Of a stretch of 64,000 nt of DNA, positions 25,963 through 34,941 are shown one piece after another. The DNA comes from Saprospiraceae bacterium UBA1994 (lineage in GTDB: Bacteria > Bacteroidota > Bacteroidia > Chitinophagales > Saprospiraceae), in contig DDCY01000009.1 of assembly GCA_002335865.1 (NCBI GenBank), forward strand, positions 62,001-126,000. The letters are read 5' to 3'. Under the pieces are notes generated by a model. It was not told the origin of the DNA. It was given only the letters and a program-made list of their open reading frames with translations, and searched no databases. The translations under genes and the position numbers were made by a program. Each line of letters starts with the position of its first letter. The stretch's first letter is position 1.

Positions 25963-26820
25963 TTAACTAACTTTCTCTTCCATTTTAAACAAAGTTAACA
26001 TCTCATCGATACGTTCCTTTAGATTTGATCTATGAACTATAAAATCTAAGAATCCATGATCTAACAAAAACTCTGATCTCTGAAATCCTTCAGGTAAGTC
26101 CCTTTTGATGGTTTCTTTGATCACACGGGGACCTGCGAATCCTATTAAGGCTCCTGGTTCAGAGAAGTTGATATCTCCTAGCATCGCGTATGATGCCGTA
26201 ACTCCCCCAGTGGTAGGGTCTGTCATGAATGAAAAGTATGGCACCCCTGCTCTAGCCAATGCTGCAAGTTTTGCCGAAGTCTTAGCCATCTGCATAAGTG
26301 AATATGCGGCTTCCATCATACGAGCACCACCTGACTTGGAAATAATCATTAGTGGAATCTTATTTTCTATACAATAATCACAAGCTCTGGCGATCTTCTC
26401 TCCTACTACAGACCCCATAGATCCACCGATAAATGAGAAATCCATAGCCGCAATTACTAGTGGTTTACGCCCTACTTTACCCTCAGCTACCTTCATAGCA
26501 TCTATTTCGCCAAATTTTTTGTAAGCAACAGAGAGCCTGTCTTCATATGACTTGAGATCACTGAATTTCAACATATCTTTAGCCAACAGATTATCAAAAA
26601 GCTCAGTATACTTACCATCAAAAATCATCTCGAAATAATCATTTGATCCGATACGTGAATGATAATCGCATTTAGGGCATATGAAGAAATTTTCACGCAG
26701 CTCTTTCATTGTGGTCATCTCAGCACAACTTTTACACTTGTTCCATAGACCGTCAGGTGCTTCCTTCTTGTTCTTAGTTGCCGTCTGTATACCGTCTTTG
26801 AGTCTTTTAAACCAACCCAT
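25963..26820 (-). CDS. accD: Acetyl-CoA carboxylase carboxyltransferase subunit beta
   Basis: The protein is the beta half of the carboxyltransferase that transfers CO2 from carboxybiotin to acetyl-CoA, the first step of fatty-acid synthesis. It has 285 residues. The N-terminal zinc ribbon is intact (CKSCAEM and CPKCDYH). The crotonase-like core contains GGSMGSVVGEKI, SKSGGARMMEA and TDPTTGGVTASYAMLGD, which bind acyl-CoA. The start ATG at 26820 precedes MGWFKRLKDGIQT, typical of Bacteroidota. The accA partner is not in the window. Confidence 0.97.
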   Translation of the reverse strand: MGWFKRLKDGIQTATKNKKEAPDGLWNKCKSCAEMTTMKELRENFFICPKCDYHSRIGSNDYFEMIFDGKYTELFDNLLAKDMLKFSDLKSYEDRLSVAYKKFGEIDAMKVAEGKVGRKPLVIAAMDFSFIGGSMGSVVGEKIARACDYCIENKIPLMIISKSGGARMMEAAYSLMQMAKTSAKLAALARAGVPYFSFMTDPTTGGVTASYAMLGDINFSEPGALIGFAGPRVIKETIKRDLPEGFQRSEFLLDHGFLDFIVHRSNLKERIDEMLTLFKMEEKVS

Positions 26821-26909
26821 AATTATATATTTTTTAATTATCGATTATCTCAATTTATGCCACTCATTGGGGAAGAGAGAAACCTAAATGATCGACTTTT
26901 TTAGTTTAA

Positions 26910-27059
26910 CTAAGCTAGAAAGGATCGTAAATCCTTGATATAAAGATGCTTACCTATTCTAGCACTTAGCAAAGCGAATAACGTAAATCGCTCTTCGGGT
27001 ATTTGATTGGTAAATGTATGAAATTTTGAGTAATCAATGCGATTCACCACAGTTAACAC
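26910..27059 (-). CDS. Possible 49-residue ORF between hemE and accD
   Basis: An open frame on the same strand as both neighbours starts at GTG 27059 (further GTGs at 27050 and 27047) and ends with TAG at 26910. It ends SARIGKHLYIKDLRSFLA, with a mixed, protein-like composition. No ATG is available and no family is recognised. It could be a small gene or a decayed fragment. A short hairpin (AAGGAT/ATCCTT) overlaps its end. Confidence 0.3.
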   Translation of the reverse strand: MLTVVNRIDYSKFHTFTNQIPEERFTLFALLSARIGKHLYIKDLRSFLA

Positions 27060-27132
27060 TAGTCTTTTAAATTAATCAATTAAACAGATTGCAAAACGAA
27101 TATTTAATATAAAAACACCTTTTTAAAAATAA

Positions 27133-28161
27133 TTAATATCGAAATCCTTTTACGGCATTAACTAATGCCTTCACACCATCGAGCGGAGTGTCAGGATAAA
27201 CACCATGTCCAAGATTGACAATGTGCTTACCTCCGACCTTTTTTATAAGACTGATGGCTTGAGTTTCTATCTCTTTGTGATTGGCGTAAAGGACACAAGG
27301 GTCTAAATTTCCTTGGACTACCTGATTTGGGCCTAAGACCTGACGCACGTGAGTCATATCAGTATTCCAGTCTATACCGATTACATTAGGCGACATCTCT
27401 TGCAAATCAGTAAGGCTAAACCAGGCTCCTTTACTAAATACTATTGTAGGTACGAGAGGATTGATAGCTTCTACCATCTTACGAATATATGGTATGCAAA
27501 ATGTCTTGTACGTATGTTCATCTAATACTCCTGCCCAACTATCAAATATCTGGATAACATCAGCACCATGGGCAACTTTCTGCTTTAAATATGCTATGGT
27601 TGTATCGGTAATCTTTCTTAGCAACTTATGAGCTAACTCTGGATCTTTATATAGCATACGTTTGGGCTTAGAGAACGTTTTAGATCCACTTCCCTCAACC
27701 ATGTAGCACATTAGAGTCCACGGCGCTCCTGCAAATCCGATCAACGGTACTCTACCATCTAATGCTTCCTTGGTTAAGCTAAGTCCTTGATAGACATAGT
27801 TAAGTTTTTCCGCCGCCGAAGCTCCAAAATCTAACTTATCGATATCAGATTCTGACTGAATGGTAGTCGGAAAGTAAGGCCCTTTCTTCTCGACCATCTC
27901 ATACTCTAGACCCATACATTCTGGGATCACAAGTATATCAGAAAATATAATCGCTGCATCTACGCCCAACTCATCAACCGGCTGAATTGTAACTTCTCTT
28001 ACTAGTTCCGGAGTAGTCACTAGCTCTATGAATCCACTGAGACTTGATCTTACTGCTCGATATTGCGGTAGTATTCTACCCGCCTGACGCATCAGCCATA
28101 CGGGAGGTCTTTCTACTTTTTCACCTGCTATAGTCCTAAGTAGTAAGTCGTTTTTTATCAT
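27133..28161 (-). CDS. hemE: Uroporphyrinogen decarboxylase
   Basis: The enzyme removes four acetate carboxyls from uroporphyrinogen III to give coproporphyrinogen III, the step before HemF. It has 342 residues from the ATG at 28161. Signatures are RPPVWLMRQAGRILPQYR at the N-terminus, AAIIFSDILVIPECMG, GFAGAPWTLM and QGNLDPCVLY. An in-frame ATG at 28191 is ruled out because the perfect -7 element TATATTTG (28196-28189) lies across it. hemE and hemF are 3-4 kb apart and not in one operon. Confidence 0.97.
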   Translation of the reverse strand: MIKNDLLLRTIAGEKVERPPVWLMRQAGRILPQYRAVRSSLSGFIELVTTPELVREVTIQPVDELGVDAAIIFSDILVIPECMGLEYEMVEKKGPYFPTTIQSESDIDKLDFGASAAEKLNYVYQGLSLTKEALDGRVPLIGFAGAPWTLMCYMVEGSGSKTFSKPKRMLYKDPELAHKLLRKITDTTIAYLKQKVAHGADVIQIFDSWAGVLDEHTYKTFCIPYIRKMVEAINPLVPTIVFSKGAWFSLTDLQEMSPNVIGIDWNTDMTHVRQVLGPNQVVQGNLDPCVLYANHKEIETQAISLIKKVGGKHIVNLGHGVYPDTPLDGVKALVNAVKGFRY

Positions 28162-28188
28162 CTTTATATTATCTAATTTATAAGGTCT

Positions 28189-28196
28189 CAAATATA
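28189..28196 (-). promoter_or_regulatory. -7 element of hemE
   Basis: TATATTTG on the minus strand matches TAnnTTTG. It places transcription start near 28182 and thereby selects the start codon at 28161 over the one at 28191. Confidence 0.5.
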
Positions 28197-28420
28197 GTTT
28201 TAATACTTAGGCATCGATTACTTTTGGTTTTGAGTTAAGCTGATTTTACAAAATTGTGATTATTTAACGAGTAGACAATCTTGACTTATACAACTCAGTA
28301 TGCCAGTTTTAACGACTGATACTATTTTACTTTCCTTATATAACCTTTATCTCATCTTAATTTTCATTATTTTTATATAAAGCCTATTTTATTAATAGTG
28401 AAAAATTGGTCTCAGTTATA

Positions 28421-28428
28421 TACATTTG
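28421..28428 (+). promoter_or_regulatory. -7 element of dapB
   Basis: TACATTTG is a perfect TAnnTTTG 17 bp before the ATG at 28446. It makes the upstream in-frame GTG at 28398 impossible as a start. Confidence 0.5.
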
Positions 28429-28445
28429 AACTAAAGAATACTGCA

Positions 28446-29168
28446 ATGAAAATAGCGATCATAGGATACGGTAAAATGGGGAAAGCCATAGGCCAACTTG
28501 CAGAAAAGCAAGGTCATGAGATAGTTATCGCAATCAATAGCGCTAATAAAAAACATATTGACCATCTCAATGACTTCAATCCTGATGTCGCTATTGAGTT
28601 TTCTACTCCCTTAAGCGCCGTGAGCAATCTTGAGAAGCTAATCCAGCAGCAGATACCAGTAGTTTGCGGTACTACGGCATGGCATGACCAATATGATCAC
28701 ATCTGTAAGCTTACCAAAGTTTACGACTCCGCCCTACTCTATGCATCTAATTATAGCGTAGGCATGAATCTTATGTTTCGTATGAATGAGCAACTAGCTA
28801 AGGTGATGAGCAAGTTTGACAGTTACCAACCTAGTATCACGGAGATACATCATATACAAAAGTTAGATGCTCCAAGTGGAACAGCAGTGACACTCGCTGA
28901 GCAAATTATCCAAGAGCAATCTCGGATCGATAAGTGGGAACTAGATGAAGCACCATCAGGCACAATGGCGATCAAGTCCTTACGAAAAGGCAAGATCATA
29001 GGAACACATCATGTAGAGTATAAGTCGGAAACTGATAATATTACGCTATCGCATAAAGCTCATAATAGAAATGGCTTTGTGGCAGGAGCGCTGCTCGCTG
29101 CAGAGTACTTACATACAAGAAAAGGTATATATACTATGCAAGATGTCTTATCTTGGGCTCTTAAATAA
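28446..29168 (+). CDS. dapB: 4-hydroxy-tetrahydrodipicolinate reductase
   Basis: This NAD(P)H-dependent enzyme acts in the diaminopimelate/lysine pathway, supplying peptidoglycan cross-links. From the ATG at 28446 it has 240 residues. The Rossmann motif IAIIGYGKMGKAIG is at the N-terminus, VVCGTTAW follows, and EIHHIQKLDAPSGTAVTLAE is the family signature with catalytic His and Lys. A shorter central region than in E. coli DapB (273 residues) is usual in Bacteroidota. It is followed 22 bp later by dnaG, and the two probably share a transcript. Confidence 0.96.
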   Translation: MKIAIIGYGKMGKAIGQLAEKQGHEIVIAINSANKKHIDHLNDFNPDVAIEFSTPLSAVSNLEKLIQQQIPVVCGTTAWHDQYDHICKLTKVYDSALLYASNYSVGMNLMFRMNEQLAKVMSKFDSYQPSITEIHHIQKLDAPSGTAVTLAEQIIQEQSRIDKWELDEAPSGTMAIKSLRKGKIIGTHHVEYKSETDNITLSHKAHNRNGFVAGALLAAEYLHTRKGIYTMQDVLSWALK

Positions 29169-29190
29169 AAAACCATATAGGTATTATTCA

Positions 29191-31200
29191 TTGATAGATA
29201 AAGCAACAGTAGATCAGATTCTAGAGGCTGCACGTGTAGAAGAGGTCGTCGAAGACTTCGTCAATCTTAAGCGCCGTGGTGTCAATATGATAGGTAAGTG
29301 TCCATTTCATGATGAAAAGACGCCATCATTTACTGTGTCACCCAGTAAGAATATATATAAGTGCTTTGGATGTGGTGAAGGTGGATTTCCTGTAAACTTT
29401 GTGATGACTCATGAAAATATGAGTTTTCCAGAAGCACTAAAATATTTAGCTAAGAAGTACAATATAGAAATACAAGAAAAAGAGGTCTCTGCGGAAGAGA
29501 TGGCAGCTAGACAAATAGCTGACTCACTATATATTGTAAATGATTACGCTAAAGACTATTTCGGAAATCAATTATTCAATACAGATGAAGGAAAGTCTGT
29601 TGGTCTAAGCTACTTTAAAAATAGAGGATTCTTGGAATCCACTATCAAGAAGTGGAATCTAGGTTATACCAATACTGATAGAGATGATTTTACACGAGCA
29701 GCTATCTCCAAGTATTACAAGAAAGAACACCTGAAAACTCTTGGTCTTACCTCCAAGAGCGATATAGACTTCTTCAGAAGTCGTGTCATGTTTGCGATAC
29801 ATAACCTGAGTGGTAAGGTGATTGCATTTGGCGGTCGTACCCTATCTAGCGACAAGAAGATACCTAAGTATATGAACTCGCCAGAGTCTGAGATATACAA
29901 TAAATCTAGATCTCTATATGGTCTTTACTTTGCGAAGACGGCGATACGAAAAGCTGATGAGTGTATCATGGTAGAAGGTTACACTGATGTAATCACCCTA
30001 CATCAAAACCAAGTAGAAAATGTAGTCGCCTCTTCCGGTACATCTCTTACTTCAGGTCAAATCCACTTAGTAAATCGCTATACCTCCAACATTAAGATCA
30101 TCTATGATGGTGACCCTGCAGGTATCAAGGCTGCACTTAGAGGGGTTGATCTTGTATTGGAACATGACATGAATGTCAAGATAGTAATGCTTCCGTCAGG
30201 TGAAGACCCTGATAGCTTCATGAAGGCCAAAGGTACTGATGGATTTAAGCAATATTTAGCTGACAATGAAAAGGATTTTTTATTTTTCAAGATAGAACTA
30301 TTGATGTCAGATGCTGGCAACGACCCTATTAAAAAGACGATAGTGATGAAGGATATCGTAGGCAGTATCGCTAAGATACCTGACCAGCTGAAGCGTGCCG
30401 TATACCTCCAAGAAACTAGTAGAATACTCGATGTAGATGAGTCTATATTGATCTCTGAGACTTTTAAAATCATAAATAAAGATCAGAAAAAAAAGGATAT
30501 AGATCTTAGAAGGAAGCAGAACAGAGAGAATAAACAGAATTCTAATACCCCTTTTGCAGTAGCAACCCCAAAAGGTGAAGATCAATTCTTTCCTATGAAC
30601 GATGGAAAGGTGCCTCTTCCACCGGGAGGATTTCCCCACCAAAGTGCCACACCTATACTTCATGATGAGTACCAAGAAAGAGATATCATTCGTATATTAG
30701 TAAATCATGGATGTCTAATCTATGATAAGGATAGCAATGTAACGGTGTGCCAACATATTGTTGCTAATATAAGAGATGACATAGATAAAATTGATAATCC
30801 TCTGTATAAGCAGATGCTCGAAATGGCTATGAGTGCAATAGATCGCGGCGATCAAGTAACAGCAGAGTTATATGCCAATACTCAGGATACCAATATGAGT
30901 AAAGTTGTTGTAGAGCTGATGGCTGACCCTTATACTTACGCTGGTTGGCAGCACAAAGGAGTTTACCTTCAGACCCAGAAACCTCCTGAGGAAAATCAAG
31001 TACTCGATACCGATCAGGCGATCCTTAGATTCCGATTAGTTAAGATCAAAAAGTTGATTGATTTGGTAGAGAAAAAAATAAAAGAATTAACAGTAAATCA
31101 AAACTCTTCTGAAGAGTTTCTTCTCAATATAAGAGTACTACAAAAGCTGAAGGATGAAAGAAATACTATAGCTAAGAAACTCAATGCAGTAATATTTTAA
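29191..31200 (+). CDS. dnaG: DNA primase
   Basis: The enzyme makes RNA primers for lagging-strand synthesis. I place the start at TTG 29191 (MIDKATVDQILEAARVEEVV), giving 669 residues; longer in-frame starts lie inside dapB. The zinc-binding domain has CPFHDEKTPSF (Cys37, His40) and CFGCGEGG (Cys58, Cys61). The Toprim core has VEGYTDVI, SSGTSLT and YDGDPAGIKAALRG. The C-terminal third, expected to bind the DnaB helicase, is charged and contains a low-complexity lysine/asparagine linker (about 468-490). It lies in a row dapB-dnaG-SemiSWEET with 22 and 9 bp spacers. Confidence 0.96.
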   Translation: MIDKATVDQILEAARVEEVVEDFVNLKRRGVNMIGKCPFHDEKTPSFTVSPSKNIYKCFGCGEGGFPVNFVMTHENMSFPEALKYLAKKYNIEIQEKEVSAEEMAARQIADSLYIVNDYAKDYFGNQLFNTDEGKSVGLSYFKNRGFLESTIKKWNLGYTNTDRDDFTRAAISKYYKKEHLKTLGLTSKSDIDFFRSRVMFAIHNLSGKVIAFGGRTLSSDKKIPKYMNSPESEIYNKSRSLYGLYFAKTAIRKADECIMVEGYTDVITLHQNQVENVVASSGTSLTSGQIHLVNRYTSNIKIIYDGDPAGIKAALRGVDLVLEHDMNVKIVMLPSGEDPDSFMKAKGTDGFKQYLADNEKDFLFFKIELLMSDAGNDPIKKTIVMKDIVGSIAKIPDQLKRAVYLQETSRILDVDESILISETFKIINKDQKKKDIDLRRKQNRENKQNSNTPFAVATPKGEDQFFPMNDGKVPLPPGGFPHQSATPILHDEYQERDIIRILVNHGCLIYDKDSNVTVCQHIVANIRDDIDKIDNPLYKQMLEMAMSAIDRGDQVTAELYANTQDTNMSKVVVELMADPYTYAGWQHKGVYLQTQKPPEENQVLDTDQAILRFRLVKIKKLIDLVEKKIKELTVNQNSSEEFLLNIRVLQKLKDERNTIAKKLNAVIF

Positions 31201-31209
31201 AATCTTGTA

Positions 31210-31464
31210 ATGAATTGGATAGAAGCACTCGGATTCTTTGCTGCTTTTTGCACAACTTTATCATTTTTACCTCAGAATATTAAGACTATTAAAACCAAGG
31301 ACACATCAGGTCTTTCACTTTATATGCTTCTGCTATTCTTTATTGGAGTAGGTTGCTGTTTCTTCTATGGTTATGTTATCTCTAATTACCCTCTCATGAT
31401 CACCAATGGTCTTACACTATTTTTATCTGATATAATACTAATAATGAAACTCAAGCATAAATAA
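31210..31464 (+). CDS. SemiSWEET/PQ-loop small membrane transporter
   Basis: This 84-residue protein has three hydrophobic helices and the family PQ motif in LSFLPQNIKTIKTKDTSGLS (residues about 18-37). SemiSWEETs dimerise to form a sugar uniporter in the inner membrane; the substrate here is unknown. It starts 9 bp after dnaG and must rely on the upstream transcript. Confidence 0.9.
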   Translation: MNWIEALGFFAAFCTTLSFLPQNIKTIKTKDTSGLSLYMLLLFFIGVGCCFFYGYVISNYPLMITNGLTLFLSDIILIMKLKHK

Positions 31465-31994
31465 ATAAACAAAACTTTCTTCATCTCGCATGAAGGTCTG
31501 TATTTGGCGATATCTCTCTGGCATCTAAAACGTTAACGGCAAAACATTATATTTAGATATAAAGTCACTTATCTAGAGATACAACATCTTCAATCATTAA
31601 ACAGAAATTAGGGCAGACTTAAATTAAAAATGTCATTTCATTCTAGATTTACAATATTAGTATTTGAGCTAATCAATTTGATTTGTTCTACTAGATTTTC
31701 TCACTCACTATAATCAGCAAGGTAATAAGTAAAAAGAACCACCGTAATTTTCTTAGTCTTAGTTAAAAACAATTTTTATTCACAGATTTAATATAACAGA
31801 ACATCTCTAAATAGTGAAATTCAAACCAATAATTTTCATCTAATATGTCTTCAAATATTAAATATCCAAAATGGTTGGGTCCTTACATAATAAAATCGTC
31901 TATTCTTATTTCTTATGATCAAACTTCTGTTAAGTCAATGATTGTTTGACATATATATATTCATTATATTTATACCATAATTAATCCATAGTGT
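31465..31994. other. 530-bp gene-free stretch
   Basis: I see no open frame of supportable quality on either strand. A 6-bp hairpin (CTTCAT-ctcgc-ATGAAG) at about 31480 lies shortly after the SemiSWEET gene but lacks a T run. Near the right end a TTTG at about 31945 followed by TATATTTA could be a weak promoter for the rhodanese gene. Confidence 0.4.
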
Positions 31995-32378
31995 ATGAAG
32001 CATATAATACTACTTACATCACTCCTAGTAGTAACATCTTGTAAGTCGAAGCTTACACCAAATATCGATACTGCCATTCCAATTGAAATAAACAGTAAAC
32101 AACTTACTGATATGATTGACAAAGGACAAAATATGGTACTCCTGGATGTTCGTACTTCTGAAGAGATTGCAGATGGAAAAATATCTGGTGCTATAGAAAT
32201 TGATTTTTTTGAAGATAATTTTGAGGCAAATATTGACAAACTAGACAAAGGCAAACACTACATTGTCTACTGTAGATCAGGAGTTCGCAGCACTAACTCT
32301 GTTGCACTAATGAAAGAAAAAGGTTTTTCTAAATGTACCAACCTCGAAGGTGGATATAATGCCTGGAGTTCTCAATAA
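31995..32378 (+). CDS. Rhodanese-domain lipoprotein
   Basis: This is a 127-residue predicted lipoprotein (lipobox VTSC, Cys16) with a single rhodanese domain. The active-site loop is CRSGVRS with the persulfide-forming Cys93; LLDVRTSEEIADGKI and NLEGGYNAW are the other family marks. Such proteins carry sulfane sulfur in the periplasm; the acceptor here is unknown. It is followed after 125 bp by a barrel gene on the same strand. Confidence 0.9.
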   Translation: MKHIILLTSLLVVTSCKSKLTPNIDTAIPIEINSKQLTDMIDKGQNMVLLDVRTSEEIADGKISGAIEIDFFEDNFEANIDKLDKGKHYIVYCRSGVRSTNSVALMKEKGFSKCTNLEGGYNAWSSQ

Positions 32379-32503
32379 AGAATACTCTTAGTTTTATCAA
32401 CTTCTTTTTTAACTTGCAACTGCAAACGATCAGTTTATCTGATCTAACTGCTATACAAGAGAAACAAATACCATTAATTCAAAAAAATAATAATACTAGA
32501 ACA

Positions 32504-33229
32504 ATGCAAAAAATATTAATCGTTGCAGTAACTATGATGATAAGTTTAGCGTCTATAGCTCAAAAGGAAATCGTTTGGTTTGATATAGGGCTCAAGACTC
32601 AGTACGGAGCTACTGGAATGTACAATTCTGCGATCGCCGATTCGGATGAAGTAGATTACATAATTAGTAAAGGATATGGCCTAGGTGGAAAACTTGGAAT
32701 CAACTTTGGTTTCAACGGATTAGCTATCGATTTTATGGCTAGTACTGGGACTCAGGAGTTTGACAACGTAATGGATAATGAAAATGCCAATCCCAAAGTA
32801 GATTATAAATCATTAGACTTATACTTACTTTTCAGAAATGCTAGAAATCTTGGATACTTCGAAATAGGCCCTAAGTTTTCTTTCGTAAGAGATGTAGAAT
32901 TTACAGATGAATTAGGTGCTACTGCTGATGTAAAAGATGATTTTAACAGTAATTATATATCTGGTGTTATAGGATTTGGTGCCAATGTAATGGGCACAGA
33001 TGGAGCATTCTCTGGAATACTAGGACTTAGATTTGAATACGGCTTTACGGATGCTGTATCTGACGCTGGAGCAGAAACTAGTGCTCCTATATATAATCCA
33101 GCAGTATTTACTGAAGGATTAAAATCAACTAACCCAATTTTCGCAGGAGTAGTATTTGAATTAAACTGGGGGGTCGGAGCCTTCGCAGTGGCTAAATGTG
33201 GTGGAAGACCAAAGTTCATCATGTTCTAG
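32504..33229 (+). CDS. Outer membrane beta-barrel protein
   Basis: This 241-residue protein starts at ATG 32504 with a signal peptide (MQKILIVAVTMMISLASIAQ). The remainder shows alternating strands with aromatic/glycine turns (YGLGGKLGINFGFNGLAID, GVIGFGANVMG, GLRFEYGF), consistent with an eight-stranded porin-like barrel. The start of an open frame 90 bp upstream would not give a signal peptide. No specific family is recognised. A strong terminator follows at 33306. Confidence 0.6.
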   Translation: MQKILIVAVTMMISLASIAQKEIVWFDIGLKTQYGATGMYNSAIADSDEVDYIISKGYGLGGKLGINFGFNGLAIDFMASTGTQEFDNVMDNENANPKVDYKSLDLYLLFRNARNLGYFEIGPKFSFVRDVEFTDELGATADVKDDFNSNYISGVIGFGANVMGTDGAFSGILGLRFEYGFTDAVSDAGAETSAPIYNPAVFTEGLKSTNPIFAGVVFELNWGVGAFAVAKCGGRPKFIMF

Positions 33230-33305
33230 AATAGATATTGAAACTTTAGACACGACGACACAGTCCTCTATAGATTTTGAGACGTTTTTTGTTAAAATAA
33301 AATAT

Positions 33306-33339
33306 AAATGAGAGATCGATTCAATTCAATCTCTCATTT
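33306..33339 (+). terminator. Terminator after the barrel gene
   Basis: A perfect 11-bp stem AAATGAGAGAT/ATCTCTCATTT with a 12-nt loop is followed by GTTTTGTT. It is 77 bp past the stop codon at 33229. Confidence 0.7.
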
Positions 33340-33549
33340 GTTTTGTTCAGCGAAGCGTGTCTCATTTCTAGAGGTGAAGTGGTCTCAATAACTCGGCGCA
33401 AAGCGCTAAAAACTTATCCCTTTCTTCTCCCACGTATGCTGATTCATCATTATTTCGACAGATGATAACATTTATTTTTAAATGCCGCAATCGAAGGAGC
33501 TATAGATTTGAAGTACAAGTCTGATATGGCTAAGTTGCTCTGTATATAG

Positions 33550-33576
33550 AATATAGCAGTTTTCAACTGCTATATT
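33550..33576 (+). terminator. Second strong terminator, no intact gene before it
   Basis: A perfect 12-bp stem AATATAGCAGTT/AACTGCTATATT with loop TTC runs straight into a T run. The 210 bp between it and the terminator at 33306 carry no complete gene, only a short open tail (AAIEGAIDLKYKSDMAKLL then stop at about 33547). This suggests that a transcribed gene or small RNA was or is present here. Confidence 0.7.
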
Positions 33577-33650
33577 TTTTTGGAGTCTTTGTATTTATTT
33601 TGAGTTAATAAATTTATATTATCCTTAATGATAGAATTGTTTTAGTCCCT

Positions 33651-33815
33651 TTAAGAACTTTGAAGACTATCTTGAAAGCTTAATCTGCGAAAGCCACATT
33701 CTGACTTCTCGGGTTTGTTGCTCAAGTCAAGCTTGTCAAGATTATCGTTAATATTTACCCAAAGTAGATGATCTATATCTTGAACTTTATCGACTCTAAA
33801 ATTTTCAATTCTAAT
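33651..33815 (-). pseudogene. Start-less open frame, possible gene remnant
   Basis: On the minus strand 53 codons with protein-like content (QDIDHLLWVNINDNLDKLDL) run to a TAA at 33651. They are preceded by an in-frame stop and have no usable start codon. I recognise no family. It is probably the tail of a lost gene. The rest of 33577-33956 holds nothing else. Confidence 0.25.
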
Positions 33816-33956
33816 TTATACCTATTGAAGACAAATCATAAACGTTTTATTATACAAATGCTTAACCAGCCTAAGAAATATTAATCGCGACGAATCATAA
33901 ACGATATATTTCTGAACTAAAGGCTCCTATTATTACTTTAAACAAGTGTAATAGGG

Positions 33957-33964
33957 TAATTTTG
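33957..33964 (+). promoter_or_regulatory. -7 element of the ferredoxin gene
   Basis: TAATTTTG is a perfect TAnnTTTG 36 bp before the ATG at 34000. Confidence 0.5.
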
Positions 33965-33999
33965 AGATTTTTAATAATTTTATTGAATCAAAGCTATAA

Positions 34000-34341
34000 A
34001 TGGCAAAATTCATATTCAGATTTGAGGACGAAAAGCTTGAGACTAAAGTAGTAGTACAAGAAGCTAAAGGTCTCTCTATATTGGAAGTAACTGAGGATCA
34101 CGATATACATCTCAATCATAATTGTGGTGAAGTATGCGCCTGTAGCACTTGTCACATCTATGTAGAGCAAGGCAACAAATACCTGCAAGAGATATCTGAT
34201 AGAGAAGAAGACTTTATCGATCGAGCGATAGACCCTAGAATAGAATCTAGATTAGGCTGTCAATGCGTTGTATTGAACGAAGAAGGAGAATTTGAAGTAA
34301 TCATACCAGATCAAAGTGGTATCATCGGTCACGAGCACTAG
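34000..34341 (+). CDS. 2Fe-2S ferredoxin, ISC/adrenodoxin type
   Basis: This is a 113-residue electron carrier. The ligand cysteines are Cys42, Cys48, Cys51 (CGEVCACSTC) and Cys87 (LGCQC), the spacing of ISC ferredoxins that donate electrons during Fe-S cluster assembly. Cys46 and Cys89 are additional. It is followed after 50 bp by iscX, but no iscS, iscU, iscA, hscA or hscB is in the neighbourhood. A possible reductase is encoded at 21741. Confidence 0.93.
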   Translation: MAKFIFRFEDEKLETKVVVQEAKGLSILEVTEDHDIHLNHNCGEVCACSTCHIYVEQGNKYLQEISDREEDFIDRAIDPRIESRLGCQCVVLNEEGEFEVIIPDQSGIIGHEH

Positions 34342-34391
34342 TCACGATTAAGTATAATCGTTATTACAAACACAATTATAAGATAATTACC

Positions 34392-34637
34392 ATGGGTTTT
34401 GAAGAATTAACAGATTTACCAATTACTTGGGCAGATCACGAAGATATAGCAATCGGATTATATGACAAATTTGGCGATGACTTTATTGAAGGCAAAATCT
34501 ATAGAATAAGATTTACAGAATTACTCGAATGGGTATTAGGTTTGCCTAACTTCACAGGTACTAAAGAAGAGTGCAATGAAAACCACCTTGAGCAAATACA
34601 AGCCAAATGGGTTTACGAGTGGAGAGATAATCAATAA
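34392..34637 (+). CDS. iscX: Fe-S cluster assembly regulator IscX
   Basis: This 81-residue acidic protein has family features throughout: ITWADHEDIAIGLYDKF, the central FTELLEWVLGLPNF, and a C-terminal QAKWVYEWRD. IscX binds IscS and iron and tunes cluster synthesis in organisms with the ISC system. It sits directly after the ferredoxin gene, as at the end of the E. coli isc operon, although the other isc genes are missing here. Confidence 0.9.
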   Translation: MGFEELTDLPITWADHEDIAIGLYDKFGDDFIEGKIYRIRFTELLEWVLGLPNFTGTKEECNENHLEQIQAKWVYEWRDNQ

Positions 34638-34941
34638 ATTTACGGAAGCAAATTAATAAGTGAAAGTTTAAGACTAATTAAATAACAATATCTTGACTTC
34701 GTTCTGTACCACAAAATTCAGCTATTTACATTTAGTTGGCTAAATTTCTCCGATAAGTTAAAATTAGGTAGTCATCAAACACTTGATCCTTCGGAAGCGT
34801 TAAGGATAACCATTGACATTTTACTGATCTGCGAGATGTACTAATAATTATCTTTATAATTGTCGGATCTTCTTATCTCGATAATTTCAAATTTATCAAT
34901 TCTCATTCGTAGTTTACTTCTTTAGCTTTAAACCTTTTTCT
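34638..34941. other. 304-bp gene-free stretch
   Basis: No coding frame, promoter match or terminator could be supported between iscX and kdsC. Confidence 0.4.

Noticed and set aside
26927..26945. Hairpin AAGGAT/ATCCTT as a terminator of hemE
   Set aside because: No T run follows in either direction and the stem is only 6 bp, so it is not supported as a terminator.
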